A stretch of 64,000 nucleotides of DNA, from NCBI GenBank assembly GCA_033085395.1, contig JANQBS010000067.1, positions 119,496 to 183,495 on the forward strand, read 5' to 3'. The translations under genes were made by a program, and so were the position numbers. The notes under the pieces are model-generated. The model was not told the DNA's origin. It did not search any database and worked only from the letters and a program-made list of their open reading frames with translations. Shown one piece after another: positions 1-10,491 of this stretch. The stretch's first letter is position 1. Every line of letters begins with the position of its first letter. Source of the stretch: Xanthoparmelia taractica (Eukaryota > Ascomycota > Lecanoromycetes > Lecanorales > Parmeliaceae).

Positions 1-68
1 TAGAATCGGGCTATCTGGGCACCCAGGAGAGTGGAGAGGCATTCGGCGCTAGCGAATTCTTCTTTTTC

Positions 69-1127
69 ATGTCCCAAACAGAAGCAGGCGAATTAGACAG
101 TAAAACCGGGGAACAATGCTCTCGCTGCAAGGAATCGGGAGTAGAGTCCTGGATCTGGGCTGGTGGATTTTGTTCATGTGGAAAACCCTCAGCAGAGGCA
201 GTGGAGCCTACGGCGACGGATCCTGAGAAGGCGCCGATTGTTTGTCCCAGTTGTGGTAAGGGTGTGTTGGCGCCTGGGAAGTTTTGCGGCGGTTGTGGTG
301 CTCCTTCTAAAGAGGTTACCGATGAAAGAGAGAAATTATGGAAGATCCTCCGTGGGACTCAAGATGACTCGGTACAAGAAGTCGTTCAAGATGAAGGGGG
401 GCTAAAACCTTCACCCAACGAAGATCCCGAATCACTCTTCCCTCCCGAAGCGCTGGAAGACCTCCATAGCTCAGTCACTGCGTTCCACGAGGCCGATCCT
501 CCAGCTCTAGAAGGGAGAATCGCCCAGAAGCCTCCAGAGGACCTCCTTGCTGAATCAGGCTACGCTGCCGCCTCCCCTACCATCACTTCCAGCACCCATT
601 CACAACCACCAGATCCAACACTCCCACAGAATAGACCCAATGAGGACCAGGATTGTGACTCAAATCTCGGGTTGGATGGGACCAGCGAAATTGCAACTTC
701 AGAATCCGTTTGTTCACCGCAGGGTCGCCATACAGAATCACCCACATTTTCAACCCTAGACCCGACACTGCCCCAAAATAGACCCAATAGCCTCGCAACA
801 CCTTCGGCTAGTGTCACCAAGGATACTCCGGCCCTCACCTCCGCCTTTACCTCAATCCCGGATATTCCATCCAAAGTAACCACGGACGGCGTTCCGTCCA
901 AAAACCACTCTAGTCAAGACCAGAACTCTGATGACGGTGACGATGCTCCTCCAGTGGCACCCATCACACTAATGTACTATGCAGCGATGGACATACTTGA
1001 GGCAGAGGATAAAGAACGCGGTGGGCCTGGGAGGCTGAGCTTCGCGGAGTGGGAAGAAATTATGAAGGGACCAAAAGGGCCAGCGCTGGGGTTCCTGGCA
1101 AGCTGGATCGAGATCGCCTGCTTTTGA
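69..1127 (+). CDS. Zinc-ribbon protein of unknown function
   Basis: Single-exon frame of 352 aa from an ATG. Two cysteine clusters lie near the N terminus: CSRC with a later CSCG (about residues 17-37), and CPSCG followed by FCGGCG (about 59-77). The second pair has the spacing of a double zinc ribbon, so metal binding is likely. The middle is Ser/Pro/Thr-rich and looks disordered; the sequence DPTLPQNRPN occurs twice there. The last ~60 residues, with LSFAEWEEIMKG, look more ordered. Only 68 bases lie upstream in the window, so an upstream exon cannot be excluded. I do not recognise a named family; zinc-ribbon assignment is from the cysteine pattern alone. Confidence 0.6.
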   Translation: MSQTEAGELDSKTGEQCSRCKESGVESWIWAGGFCSCGKPSAEAVEPTATDPEKAPIVCPSCGKGVLAPGKFCGGCGAPSKEVTDEREKLWKILRGTQDDSVQEVVQDEGGLKPSPNEDPESLFPPEALEDLHSSVTAFHEADPPALEGRIAQKPPEDLLAESGYAAASPTITSSTHSQPPDPTLPQNRPNEDQDCDSNLGLDGTSEIATSESVCSPQGRHTESPTFSTLDPTLPQNRPNSLATPSASVTKDTPALTSAFTSIPDIPSKVTTDGVPSKNHSSQDQNSDDGDDAPPVAPITLMYYAAMDILEAEDKERGGPGRLSFAEWEEIMKGPKGPALGFLASWIEIACF

Positions 1128-2469
1128 GCCATAGCGGAGAGTGGACAATGTATTATAGACGTGCGACAGCGGCGGCCTGAAGTATCGAGTAGATATTTGG
1201 GGCCAGCTTCTCGCCCTCCGCAACTAAGTAGATACTCCACAAATTTACACAACTTCTCTCATTCTCCTACCAGATCGTGGATATCTCTCACATCCCCCGG
1301 TTTCTTTACCTTAACCTCCTTCCCTTCCTTCCCACCATGTGCATTATCATATCCCCATATACGCACGCCAACTCACAATCGAGTGCACACGTAATAAATC
1401 GCACGATGGACCCAGCATCCCCTCATTTCGACCCCCTTGTATATTTCGGCAACCCAGCTTATCTCACATATCAGCATTCCCACCGCAAGCCATCTTCCCT
1501 AGAAAACCCTCACCCCAATCTCGAACCCATTCTCTATCCCGCCACCCTCCACAATCTCTCCCGCCCCCGCCCCCAACGCATTATCCCATACCGAAGCTTT
1601 CCACTCCTCGCTCGCTCACTGTCTTTAGAACACTGGTAAAGAAATACTCAGCAAAAAAGGGAGAAAAAAAAAGATTCGAAAGAATGCAAGGTTCGACGCT
1701 GATGATTCAGTTGGGTAGGACCTAATTTTCAGCCACTCTTTAGTGTAAGTAGATACCGCCGGGTGAAGAAAAGAGCGCTGTGTGCTGCTATTCGTTAAAT
1801 TGACCGGATGTTCTGGGTCAGAATAGAGGGTAGATGGTAGGGGTAGGGAAGATGAGGAGGGTAGTTTTAGGGTGAGGTCATATTGTAAAGGTTGAGTTCC
1901 AGCACAGAGAATAAGTAAATGAAAGGTGGTCGGAATTGGGAGACTGCTATTACACCAGAACGATGCTAGGATCGAGAAATATTTGCAGCCGAGGGAGCCG
2001 TTGCTGGGGTATACCTTATTGCGGTGTAGTGGTGACGTACGATGAGTAGAGGGAGCTCTGGCGGAAGAGTCAGCAAAGGGGATACTTCCCTGGCTTTGAG
2101 GGGGCTGTTTTTCTTTTTGTCGAGAGAGAGATGAGAGCACTTGATACCAAAAATGTAACAGCCGTGCGAAACAAAACCACGGAGCCAAAGCTCCCACTGT
2201 GAAAACCCAGTAGCAGCGGCAATTGAGGTTCCAGTAGTGTGAAGATGTTCGTTGTTAGTGTAGAGCAGATGCAGAGAGCAGAATTTCTCGCTGGATGCGC
2301 ACAATGCAGCGAATCTGGGAGATAAAGGTACACGACGGCCAGTGTGCACAGTCGATGGACGTCAGGGATTATTCTGGAATACGTGGCCGAAAGACCAAGT
2401 TCACGAAATGCTCAGAAGACCTTGGACTACCGATAGCGGGACTGATGTCTGCCAATGACAATGCTCGAA
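1128..2469. other. Intergenic region, no supported gene
   Basis: Lies between the convergent zinc-ribbon gene and COX10. The open frames on both strands are low-complexity (Pro/Ser/His-rich) and have no recognisable domain. A pyrimidine-rich stretch occurs at about 1260-1620. Confidence 0.5.
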
Positions 2470-4011
2470 TTATGCTCCGCTGGAGGTAAGGGCTCTAGCC
2501 AAGCGTAACGGATGTCCATCGTTATCACGAGTCTGTACCTCTTCATCATCCAGCCAAAGGCCTTCATCTTCGCTTTCACCGCTTAGCCGCTTCCATATTC
2601 CCTCCCACAGCCCTTTCTTATGCACCATAGCCAGTACCATGACCACCGGCAAATGCCAGACACTTGCCCAGAACAAGCCCCTAGCACTTCCCTTATATCC
2701 CTCATTTCTCCAAAATCTCCACGCCTCTTCGACCATCCATGCATTGACAATGCTGCTTGTGATCAAGAATCCTTGATCCGTGATTTGGAACCACCACAGG
2801 CCCGCACAGATAGGGAAACAAAGTATCGCGTATCGAAGTGCCACTCGGCCGTTCATCCTACCGTTCGTCCACACGAGCATGCGATATCCCGCATTCTTGT
2901 ATTCCTCCCGTATAGGCCAGCTCAGTGAGTTGAAATGTGGGAATTGCCATGCAAAGAGCAATCCAGCGAGGAGCCATCCACCAACGCTCCCTTCACTGAA
3001 TAGAAGTTCTCTCCATTCTCCACTGCCTGTAGCACTTTGTCCCGCTGCTGCCGCCCAGCCCATCAACGGAGGAATGCCGCCCACTACAGCTCCAACCCAT
3101 GTGTTTAGAACGGAAACCCGTTTCAAAGGCGTATAGATTCCAGCGTAGAGCACGATGTTTAGCCCCCCTAGAAAGGCTACAGTAGGATTGACGCCGAACC
3201 ACAAGCTCCCTACCCCTAGAGCTCCAGCGGCGGCTGCAAAGATCAAAGCTCCTTTTGCGCCTATAAGACCACGAACGAGAGGTCGATTACGTGTCCGGCT
3301 CATTTGAGCATCGTATTTGGGCTCCAACAGCATATTCAAGGCATTTGCCGAGGCGCAACAGAGTGCAGTACCCGAAGTGAGGAAAACGAGTGTCAAAGCC
3401 GACAGGGAGGGAGATGCGGTGGACGATGGTAAGAGGAGCGCTGGAACAGGATAGAGCGAGTATGCCGTCGCTGTGGTTAAGACAATTAAGAAGGAGAGGC
3501 GCGGTTTAGAGAGGGAGAGACAGGTCGTGAGTAGTCGGCGAAGAGATGTGGCGGGCATGGTCGAGGATAAAGTTGAGAGGCGAGACGATGCATCGAGAGG
3601 AAGAGGAGCTTCTGCACTGTTCTCATTTTTCATGCGTTTCCTTCTTCGGTGTGGAAGTTCTGGAGAGTCAATTAAGGACTCAGGGAGGGACTGACCCTGT
3701 GATGTATCTCCCAAAGTCGTGGTAGATGCGCCCTCTGCGATGGGTGGCCGTGTGGCTCCAGCTGCTTTGTACGTCGGGATCGACGTCTGCCATTGACCCC
3801 TGGAAATTTCAATGCTGCTGTTGGCAGAGAAGTATTCTCTTCGTAGTAACTTTCTAAGCTTGGGACTGGCAGCAATGGGTTCATTGTGTGTTAGGGAGAC
3901 GCTGAATGGACGCTTGATCGTCTTCGTTCTTCTAAGGCGCAGCAGACATCTTGCACATATCTGGTGAGTCTCAGGGAGGCGAGACCTGGAAACTTTAGCT
4001 CGTAATGACAT
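2470..4011 (-). CDS. COX10: Protoheme IX farnesyltransferase, mitochondrial (Cox10)
   Basis: 513 aa, intronless, starting at an ATG. It farnesylates heme B to heme O, the first step of heme A synthesis for cytochrome c oxidase, in the inner mitochondrial membrane. Residues 1-45 are Arg-rich without acidic residues, as in a mitochondrial targeting peptide. The UbiA-type prenyltransferase core starts near residue 165 (LSKPRLSFLIV). The prenyl-diphosphate/Mg site reads NMLLEPKYD at about 226-234, followed by MSRTRNRPL, the Cox10 hallmark. Several hydrophobic helices follow. Length fits fungal Cox10. Family assignment is firm; localisation is inferred. Confidence 0.95.
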   Translation of the reverse strand: MSLRAKVSRSRLPETHQICARCLLRLRRTKTIKRPFSVSLTHNEPIAASPKLRKLLRREYFSANSSIEISRGQWQTSIPTYKAAGATRPPIAEGASTTTLGDTSQGQSLPESLIDSPELPHRRRKRMKNENSAEAPLPLDASSRLSTLSSTMPATSLRRLLTTCLSLSKPRLSFLIVLTTATAYSLYPVPALLLPSSTASPSLSALTLVFLTSGTALCCASANALNMLLEPKYDAQMSRTRNRPLVRGLIGAKGALIFAAAAGALGVGSLWFGVNPTVAFLGGLNIVLYAGIYTPLKRVSVLNTWVGAVVGGIPPLMGWAAAAGQSATGSGEWRELLFSEGSVGGWLLAGLLFAWQFPHFNSLSWPIREEYKNAGYRMLVWTNGRMNGRVALRYAILCFPICAGLWWFQITDQGFLITSSIVNAWMVEEAWRFWRNEGYKGSARGLFWASVWHLPVVMVLAMVHKKGLWEGIWKRLSGESEDEGLWLDDEEVQTRDNDGHPLRLARALTSSGA

Positions 4012-4508
4012 GCCACTGATATCTCGAGCATCTCTTCCCCATCAAAGCATCAAGATGGTATTGAGGGCGGCCAGCTAGATACGGAGCTAGTTCTAGTACT
4101 AGTGTAATAAAACGCTAGACCCAAACCCCAATCATCACCCTCGTCATTTCCAAGTCAAAGAGCGCTCCACCTCAAACTCAAGATGGCATATCCCTTACTG
4201 ACTGTACGCATGTAACACCAGTGTTGAGTTTCAAATCTGCTGTTTTCCACTGTACGTGACCCGTGCTGGGGTAGTTTCCATAGGCGTGACCCCACTTGGA
4301 AGACTACAAAAATGCACATGCGTGTTTTGAGATATTTTCAACACATAAGGCTAAGTATTCACTCTCTCTTATTTATCTTACTTTTCTAATATCTCTATGC
4401 ATTCTTTCCCCTCTCATTCTTCATTGACGCCTTCAAATAGGTCAAAATCACTTGTCTTTGCCACCGACACCCTCACTGGTCGATCCCATAGTACAGGAAC
4501 CGATAGCG
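4012..4508. other. Promoter region between COX10 and the F-box-like gene
   Basis: This divergent interval should hold both promoters. A short ATG-initiated frame at 4398-4548 overlaps the downstream gene in another frame (see findings). I see no defined regulatory element. Confidence 0.4.
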
Positions 4509-5768
4509 ATGGAAGGCCGCTGGCGCCGCGGAAGCCAAGGTCCTAAATGCAGTTCAACGCATGATGCCCAACGTCTTCCGCAGGAAATGATAGGCGACCC
4601 TTGGCCGGTCACGAAACCAAGCGGCAGAAAAGACACCGTCTTGGAAGCAGCCCAAGTGCTAGTTCGAGCGCGCAACGCCGTAGTCGTCAATGAATGCAGC
4701 AATGCGATCACCCTGTTACCAGCGAGTGGCTCCGTGCCCGGTTTTCAAGGAGGTTCATGTGACACACCTCTTTACAGCCTCCGCTCACCAAGATTAGAGC
4801 CGTTCAGGGTTCACATATGGCAGAACCCTGCGGTGCGTCAATGGAATAGAATAACGCTGTCGTGGGACGTTACTCCCGGAAGGATCATGGTACGCCAAGG
4901 ACTGAAGTCTCAACAGCTCACCCATCTTCTTAAGACCCTTGGAGTCGCCAAAGCCGAGGCAAAGATGAGCGATCTGTGCAATCACTTTCGATGTTGGAGG
5001 TCTCTCTCCACTCGTAAAGGGTGGCTCAATGAGTATTCCAAAGATTTGCGAGGGTTGGTTTACCAAAGATGGTGGTCTTTCAATGGCTTTCGGTTTCTGG
5101 AGCTTCCTCCCGAGCTAAGAGAACTAATCCTGACTTTCGCCATGGGACCTATCGCCATACCCTTTGCGAATTTGTGGCCGACAAGACGGTATGCTCAATT
5201 GGCGACGCCAAATATGCGTCTTTCTTGTGTCAGTAAGCAACTCAATCGTGAGGTGACTGCAGCCTTATTCGCTCATACTACGTTCTACTTTCACGCAATC
5301 CATCAATTGTTGAGGGCCTTTCCGTGCACAGAAGAAAGGTCACGAAAGGGCTTTCGACCTCTCAAGGAGCTTCGGTCCTTAGAACTGGACCTGAGTCCAC
5401 GTGAACTACTTCGTCTTTTCGGTGTTAGCTTAATATTCGGTGTGCATATTGAGCGGTCCTCTGCCTTCTACATGGGAACAATACTCGACGGCGGCTCCCC
5501 TATATGTCACCGAATACGCATTAGAATTAGACACATCTTTGAGAACAACCCTCGCCCTAACCCCAATCGCTGCCAAAAGGTGCATAATTTAGCGTTCTGG
5601 GCCGGTGCACGGGCACGACTCCGTAACATTGCTGTGGTTGAGCTGATTGGACACATCGACGAAACGCAGAAGGAGTTCCTAGCCGAAAATGCGCTTGTAC
5701 GTAAGGGAGTGATACCGGAAGCAAACGATTTTGCAGGGTGGCAAAGAGGGATTTGGTCTCGATGGTGA
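4509..5768 (+). CDS. F-box/2EXR-like protein of unknown function
   Basis: 419 aa from the first in-frame ATG; the frame is open further upstream but without an ATG. The recognisable part begins near residue 195 with FRFLELPPELRELIL, the LPxELRxxI helix seen at the start of many fungal F-box-like and 2EXR proteins. It is followed by a conserved-looking block with LSCVSKQLNREV, the usual 'previous state, parent' helix of this family. The C terminus (EFLAENALVRKGVIPE) is also typical of these proteins. The first ~120 residues are poorly ordered, and all three frames are open around 4400-4640, so the true start may be lower, for example at the ATG at 4888 or 4965. Role in ubiquitin ligation is not demonstrated. 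Confidence 0.6.
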   Translation: MEGRWRRGSQGPKCSSTHDAQRLPQEMIGDPWPVTKPSGRKDTVLEAAQVLVRARNAVVVNECSNAITLLPASGSVPGFQGGSCDTPLYSLRSPRLEPFRVHIWQNPAVRQWNRITLSWDVTPGRIMVRQGLKSQQLTHLLKTLGVAKAEAKMSDLCNHFRCWRSLSTRKGWLNEYSKDLRGLVYQRWWSFNGFRFLELPPELRELILTFAMGPIAIPFANLWPTRRYAQLATPNMRLSCVSKQLNREVTAALFAHTTFYFHAIHQLLRAFPCTEERSRKGFRPLKELRSLELDLSPRELLRLFGVSLIFGVHIERSSAFYMGTILDGGSPICHRIRIRIRHIFENNPRPNPNRCQKVHNLAFWAGARARLRNIAVVELIGHIDETQKEFLAENALVRKGVIPEANDFAGWQRGIWSRW

Positions 5769-6828
5769 GGTCGCATTTCGTTATTCCTCTTAGTGTGACG
5801 GCCGCTTTTCTTGCTCGGTTCTGGTGATCTGGCTACATAAACCCGTCAACATCATGGGGAGCGGCCTGTTGCTTTGCGCAATTCGCTGACAGAGCTACAG
5901 CAGCGAGTCAGTATGCGAATGCACTCCAAAGTGCGACACATGGCGATTCAAGTGATTCATATCATCCCACTATTGACATAACACCAACATTAGCCCGTAC
6001 AATACTAAATCGTTCCTCATTGACAGCTTATAACTTCGCGGACTTTGATACCCGCAAATCCATGCATTCTTCTGCTTCCAAAATCCTAGTATATAACGGG
6101 AGCAGCTGATAATCCTTCTGGAAATCCAGCCGTCGATGAAGCGTGCCGGCGTTGATATTCAAACGTCTTTGCGAGCGCAGAGCGGTTCCTATAGCGTTGT
6201 TGCCCACCTTGCAAGCGGGGCCTCAGGTGTGCCAGCTACTATGTAGAAAACCTCCGCATCTAGTCATAAATCACTGCAAAGTTCATGTTCAGCTAGGTAG
6301 CCATTGCCCGCTAGCTCCTCCAACCAGGACCGGTGACGTTCCTTCTAATCAGATATTCGTCGCCTGACATACCATTATACTTTCCTAGGATAAATCCGTT
6401 GCCTTGCTGGCAGGAGTACAGGCATTTAGGATAGACGGGTAAGACATTCTTCGAGATCAATGAGCATTGTTGAGAAGAGATTCTTCTGATGGTCCGTATC
6501 TACTCCTTTGACAGTACCTGGGTCTACAGTTGTTTGCTACTTGTTTTCTGGGTTTCCGGTAGAAAACTGCTCTTGTAGTAGCCACCACTTCCAGCGAAGT
6601 AAAGGATATTTCCAACACGACGAGTTTTCACATATACAAGTCAAAGCGGCAGAAGCTCGCGCCTTTAGAACCTCAAACTCCATCATAAAATCCAAAATCG
6701 CTTGCATTGAACGGGTATCATATCTCTCCCTATATACACGTTCCGAAAATAGAGCAGCGAGCAGCGCAACACGGTTCTCGTGTCCTCCATTCATCCTCTG
6801 CCTCACGATTGAAGCAAACGCTCTCCCC
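5769..6828. other. Intergenic region, no supported gene
   Basis: This stretch separates the convergent F-box-like gene and CET1. The short frames here have no start, splice or domain support. Confidence 0.5.
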
Positions 6829-9656
6829 TCAAGACTGGCAGTGCCTAGCCAATATCCTCACGTTATCCACAAACCCCCTGATGAGATCCTCATACTGGCT
6901 GACCTGGCCGTTCATCAAAAGCTGGCCTTGTCGACGGACTTCTTCAGAAGAGACTTCGATTTCGAGTTCATGCTCCTTCTCCGTTTTGGAGGTTGCCTAC
7001 AATCATTTCCTGTCAGCCTTGACTAATCGACGAAGCTTTTGTTCACTTACCTCGGCAGGGACAACCTGCGTCAAATCGATCTGATACGCCAGATGCTTAT
7101 AACTCATACGATCCTTATTCCGATCGGCCTGCTTTCCATCCCGCGTTTGAGGCTCTACTAAATCCGTCATCTCTCCCTTGTAGTCCATCTCCACATTCAC
7201 ACTGATACGCCAGTCAAACAGTGTCCTCGGGCTGTAGATGTCGATATCTGCCACGCGTGCTTTGATGATCTTTGCGAGCACCTTACCAGTCTTCTGATCC
7301 GTTGTGATACGCACCTTTGACTTATTAGCGTGGCGCGGATTGATGTTGAGACCTGAGGCTATGGACTGCGGAAGTGCCAAGGCGCCGGCTTGCGTGAGCT
7401 CGTAAAAGGTGTCCTTTTCGCGGGTGTGTTTGTAATCCATGGGAATGCGCGGTTTACGAGTGGAAGATGCTGGGGCTCGGATATTGGATTGACGGACAGC
7501 TTCGTTAAGGAACTGATTTAGCGCTTTATGTTGAACCTGTTTAGTTTGTGGTATTAGTATGGGTTTCGGAATAGGGCAGATAGCGATGGACCTACTTCGG
7601 TCATTGAGCTCTTGAAGGCGATCCGTATATTTGGATCTGTGTGGCTGACAACACACTCGTTCAGAACAGGCAAGCGAAGCCGATCATTGGTGTTTTTGTC
7701 AATCAATTGACCAATCTTGGCTTCAATCTCCAGGACCGCCCCTCCACCGGCGCCACCACCCGCCGGACCAACTCCGACATCAGCTCTCTGAACGACGTTT
7801 TGGAACAGCCAATCCGATACAATTCTGACCAGCTCCTCCGCAGGTATAATGTTGAGGAAGCTAGGCTCCCAAGGTCCTAGCGGGCCAGTGCTCGCAAGGG
7901 TTGGCTGTGCTACAGGTATATGTACACCATTAGCCTGATTGGGATGGCCGTTAGATCCTTGCATTCCATTTGGCTGACCGTTCAAATGTGCTGGGGCCGA
8001 TGCGTTCGGTACTTGCCTCGGGCCTGGCCGCCTTGGATTGCCGTTTGGAGGGCGGTTTTGTCTAGGAACAGACTGAGCCCAGACCGGAATTTCCTTCCAG
8101 CGGCTAGGTTTCTGTTTCTTCTCCGAAATCGTTTTAAAGTCCGGTTTAGAGCCTGGCAAGTTTGATGACGGATTGGCGTTGGTGTTGTCGAGAGAGACTG
8201 GCACTGGGTTGTTCGGCGAATCTCCCAAACGAGGCTTCTTTTTGGCTGGTAGAGACGGGATCGGAGTTGTGTCTATCGGTGAGGCAATTTCTTCCAGATC
8301 TATGGGTCGCTTAATTTCGTTATCGGCCGGACCTTGGTCGTGGGCCCTTTTCCTGGTCGATCTCGATGGTGAGCTAATTAGAACGGAGTCTTCTACCTTA
8401 GCAGATGGTAGCATATTCACGTTGGACGGCAATTGAGGCACAGAAGGAAGATTTGCATGATATTGTCCGGAAGAAGTATTGGTGTGTGGTATGGAATCGA
8501 AAGATGTACTCTTACTTTCAATATCGGGTGTTGAAAGAGTTTCGGGTGGTGAGTAGCGATTCAATCCTCCCGGCGGCTCACGTGTTGGTGCTGCATTAAG
8601 CAAACCATTTACTCCAATAGAAGACATTCGAGATTGCATCGATTGTGTTCGGCTCATTGTTGGCTCACGTACACTTGTCAAGTCCGGCGAACTCGCTTCT
8701 ACTTTGCGCTTGGGAGGCGCGACTTGTTCGCTCCAACTGCCAGCTTCAGATGCAAGCATTTCTGACGAGTTCATGCTTGGTAGGCTGGGCAGTCTTGTCT
8801 TGGGGCTTACACTCAGACTTCTTTCTCGTTCACGCAAACTGATAGGTTCGTGACTCATTGACTGTGAGTACCGAACGCCATACCCTTGTGGCGATCCAGC
8901 TGTGGCTGTAGAAGGTGACGCAGCTTGCGGCTGACCATATGTTACTCCCGGAAAAGCTTGCTCACGATTGTAACTTCCCGGGGACTCACGACGGAGACTG
9001 AAATTAGACCTTGGAAGCGTAGATGGGGGCCCTAAAGGCGTACTCGGTTGGCTCATGTACTGTGGCCCTGTGTGTGACTGGGACAAGGCCCTTGTCTGAG
9101 TATGTGATGCCTGTGGTGAATCTCGGAGATAGCTTGCGGGCTGTTGCGCGGAATTAGGGGTAGGTATTGAGTGAGACGAGCTTGGACGTGCGAGGTTAGA
9201 GTAGCCGTGTGCACTGCCAGGTGTACTTGTGGTGGGAGTTTGGCTGAGTGGTGTCGATGGACCAAATGAACGGTTCATGGGTCCACCTGAAGCTGGATAG
9301 TTCTCACGCTGGGAATATTGAGGAGCGTGTACCGGACTGTGGCCTGGGATGTGCTGAGGCAGATGTTGACCGCTGTTCAGGCTAGAAGGAGGCGTCTGTT
9401 GGTATGGTGAGGGTACAACGCTGTACGGAGGTCCAACTCCCCAATGATCGCTGTGTCCTGGCGTTTGTAGAGGCGACGGTTGCGGAGGCCTTCCGTCACG
9501 GCGTTCATGATAGATCTGCGTTTGAGCCTCACGAGGATTCGTATAACCAGCTTGACGGGGTCTAGACTCTTGATTGATTGAACCTGGCGCAGACAGCTCT
9601 CGAGAAGGAGGTGCATCATCTGTGTCTATTATTGACCTGATGTCCATGGCTGCCAA
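6829..9656 (-). CDS. CET1: mRNA-capping enzyme subunit beta (RNA 5'-triphosphatase, Cet1 type)
   Basis: Three exons: 9656-7596, 7536-7051 and 6996-6829, giving 904 aa; both introns (59 and 54 bp) are GT..AG in phase 0. The enzyme removes the gamma phosphate of nascent pre-mRNA, the first capping step, in the nucleus. The first ~590 residues are a Ser/Pro/Gln-rich disordered extension. The catalytic tunnel domain follows: EIEAKIGQL near residue 645 (motif A glutamates), RISVNVEMD near 796, and KEHELEIEV at about 856-864 in the last exon, carrying the C-terminal metal-binding glutamates. The last exon is too short to be obvious by itself, but its frame and motif fit exactly. It is divergent from RPN2. 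Confidence 0.93.
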
Positions 9657-10491
9657 TTGAGCTTATTCCTCCTCGACCCGGTATGCCTTAATATGCCCTC
9701 CAGGCTCCAATGGTACCACTCGAGCGGAATTCCTCCAGGGGCAACAAATCTTTAGGTCTCACACAACGTATATCAATCCTAAAGCACGGGCCGAAGCCGT
9801 AGCACATCCAACAGGTATCCGTATGGATGTCAGAGATGATGTCTTGTGGAGATCCTTATTGAGAGGAGACTGGACCCTGTTGTGTAACGGCGGTCGCTGT
9901 GTCAAGGACACCTCTGCAAAGACCGTACGTCTAAGGAGCCAGCTCCTAATAGCCTTTTGTAGTAGTGTTGCCCCTGATCGCTATTAATTCTTTCAGTCCC
10001 TAATCATACATTCCGAGAGAGGGTCGTGTGCGCTTCGCGCGGAGTGATCGTCAAATACTTGGAGGATAAATTTGTATATCATGTAAGTGTATCAATCATG
10101 ATAAAGTCTGGGAGGGTATATCTTGTCTCCATGCTTTCCACAAAGCAGGGTCTGCAGCTTTCGGTGGGCTTCATCGCCGTTGCAGTTACTACTAAGAGAT
10201 TACGAAAACGGACTAGCGTCTTGGCACGAAGCTAAATCATGCGACGAGCGAGTTGACGTGTAGCAGCTTGCCTTCACCATTTCATCAGACTCGACGAGGA
10301 GAGCTCTTCGTCTTCCTTCTATCTCACCTTTCACTCTTTCTAACGCCGTACTCAAGTCCGCCACCATCAAGGCAATCTTTGTCTGTCTTTCGTATACCCA
10401 ATCAGCTCAAATTCCTCGCTCTCTTTCCGGATAAACGCCGTCCTCACACGAGACTTGCCAGATATCATCAACTAAGTCTTGCACCAGTATC
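9657..10491. promoter_or_regulatory. Divergent promoter interval CET1/RPN2
   Basis: About 835 bp between two divergent housekeeping genes, so it should contain both promoters and 5' leaders. The last 150 bases before RPN2 are pyrimidine-rich on the plus strand, as in many fungal leaders. I found no clear Rpn4/PACE-type site by eye. Confidence 0.45.

Noticed and set aside
1625..2349. Minus-strand 190-aa and 127-aa frames
   Set aside because: Low-complexity, overlapping in different frames, no motif and no splice logic.
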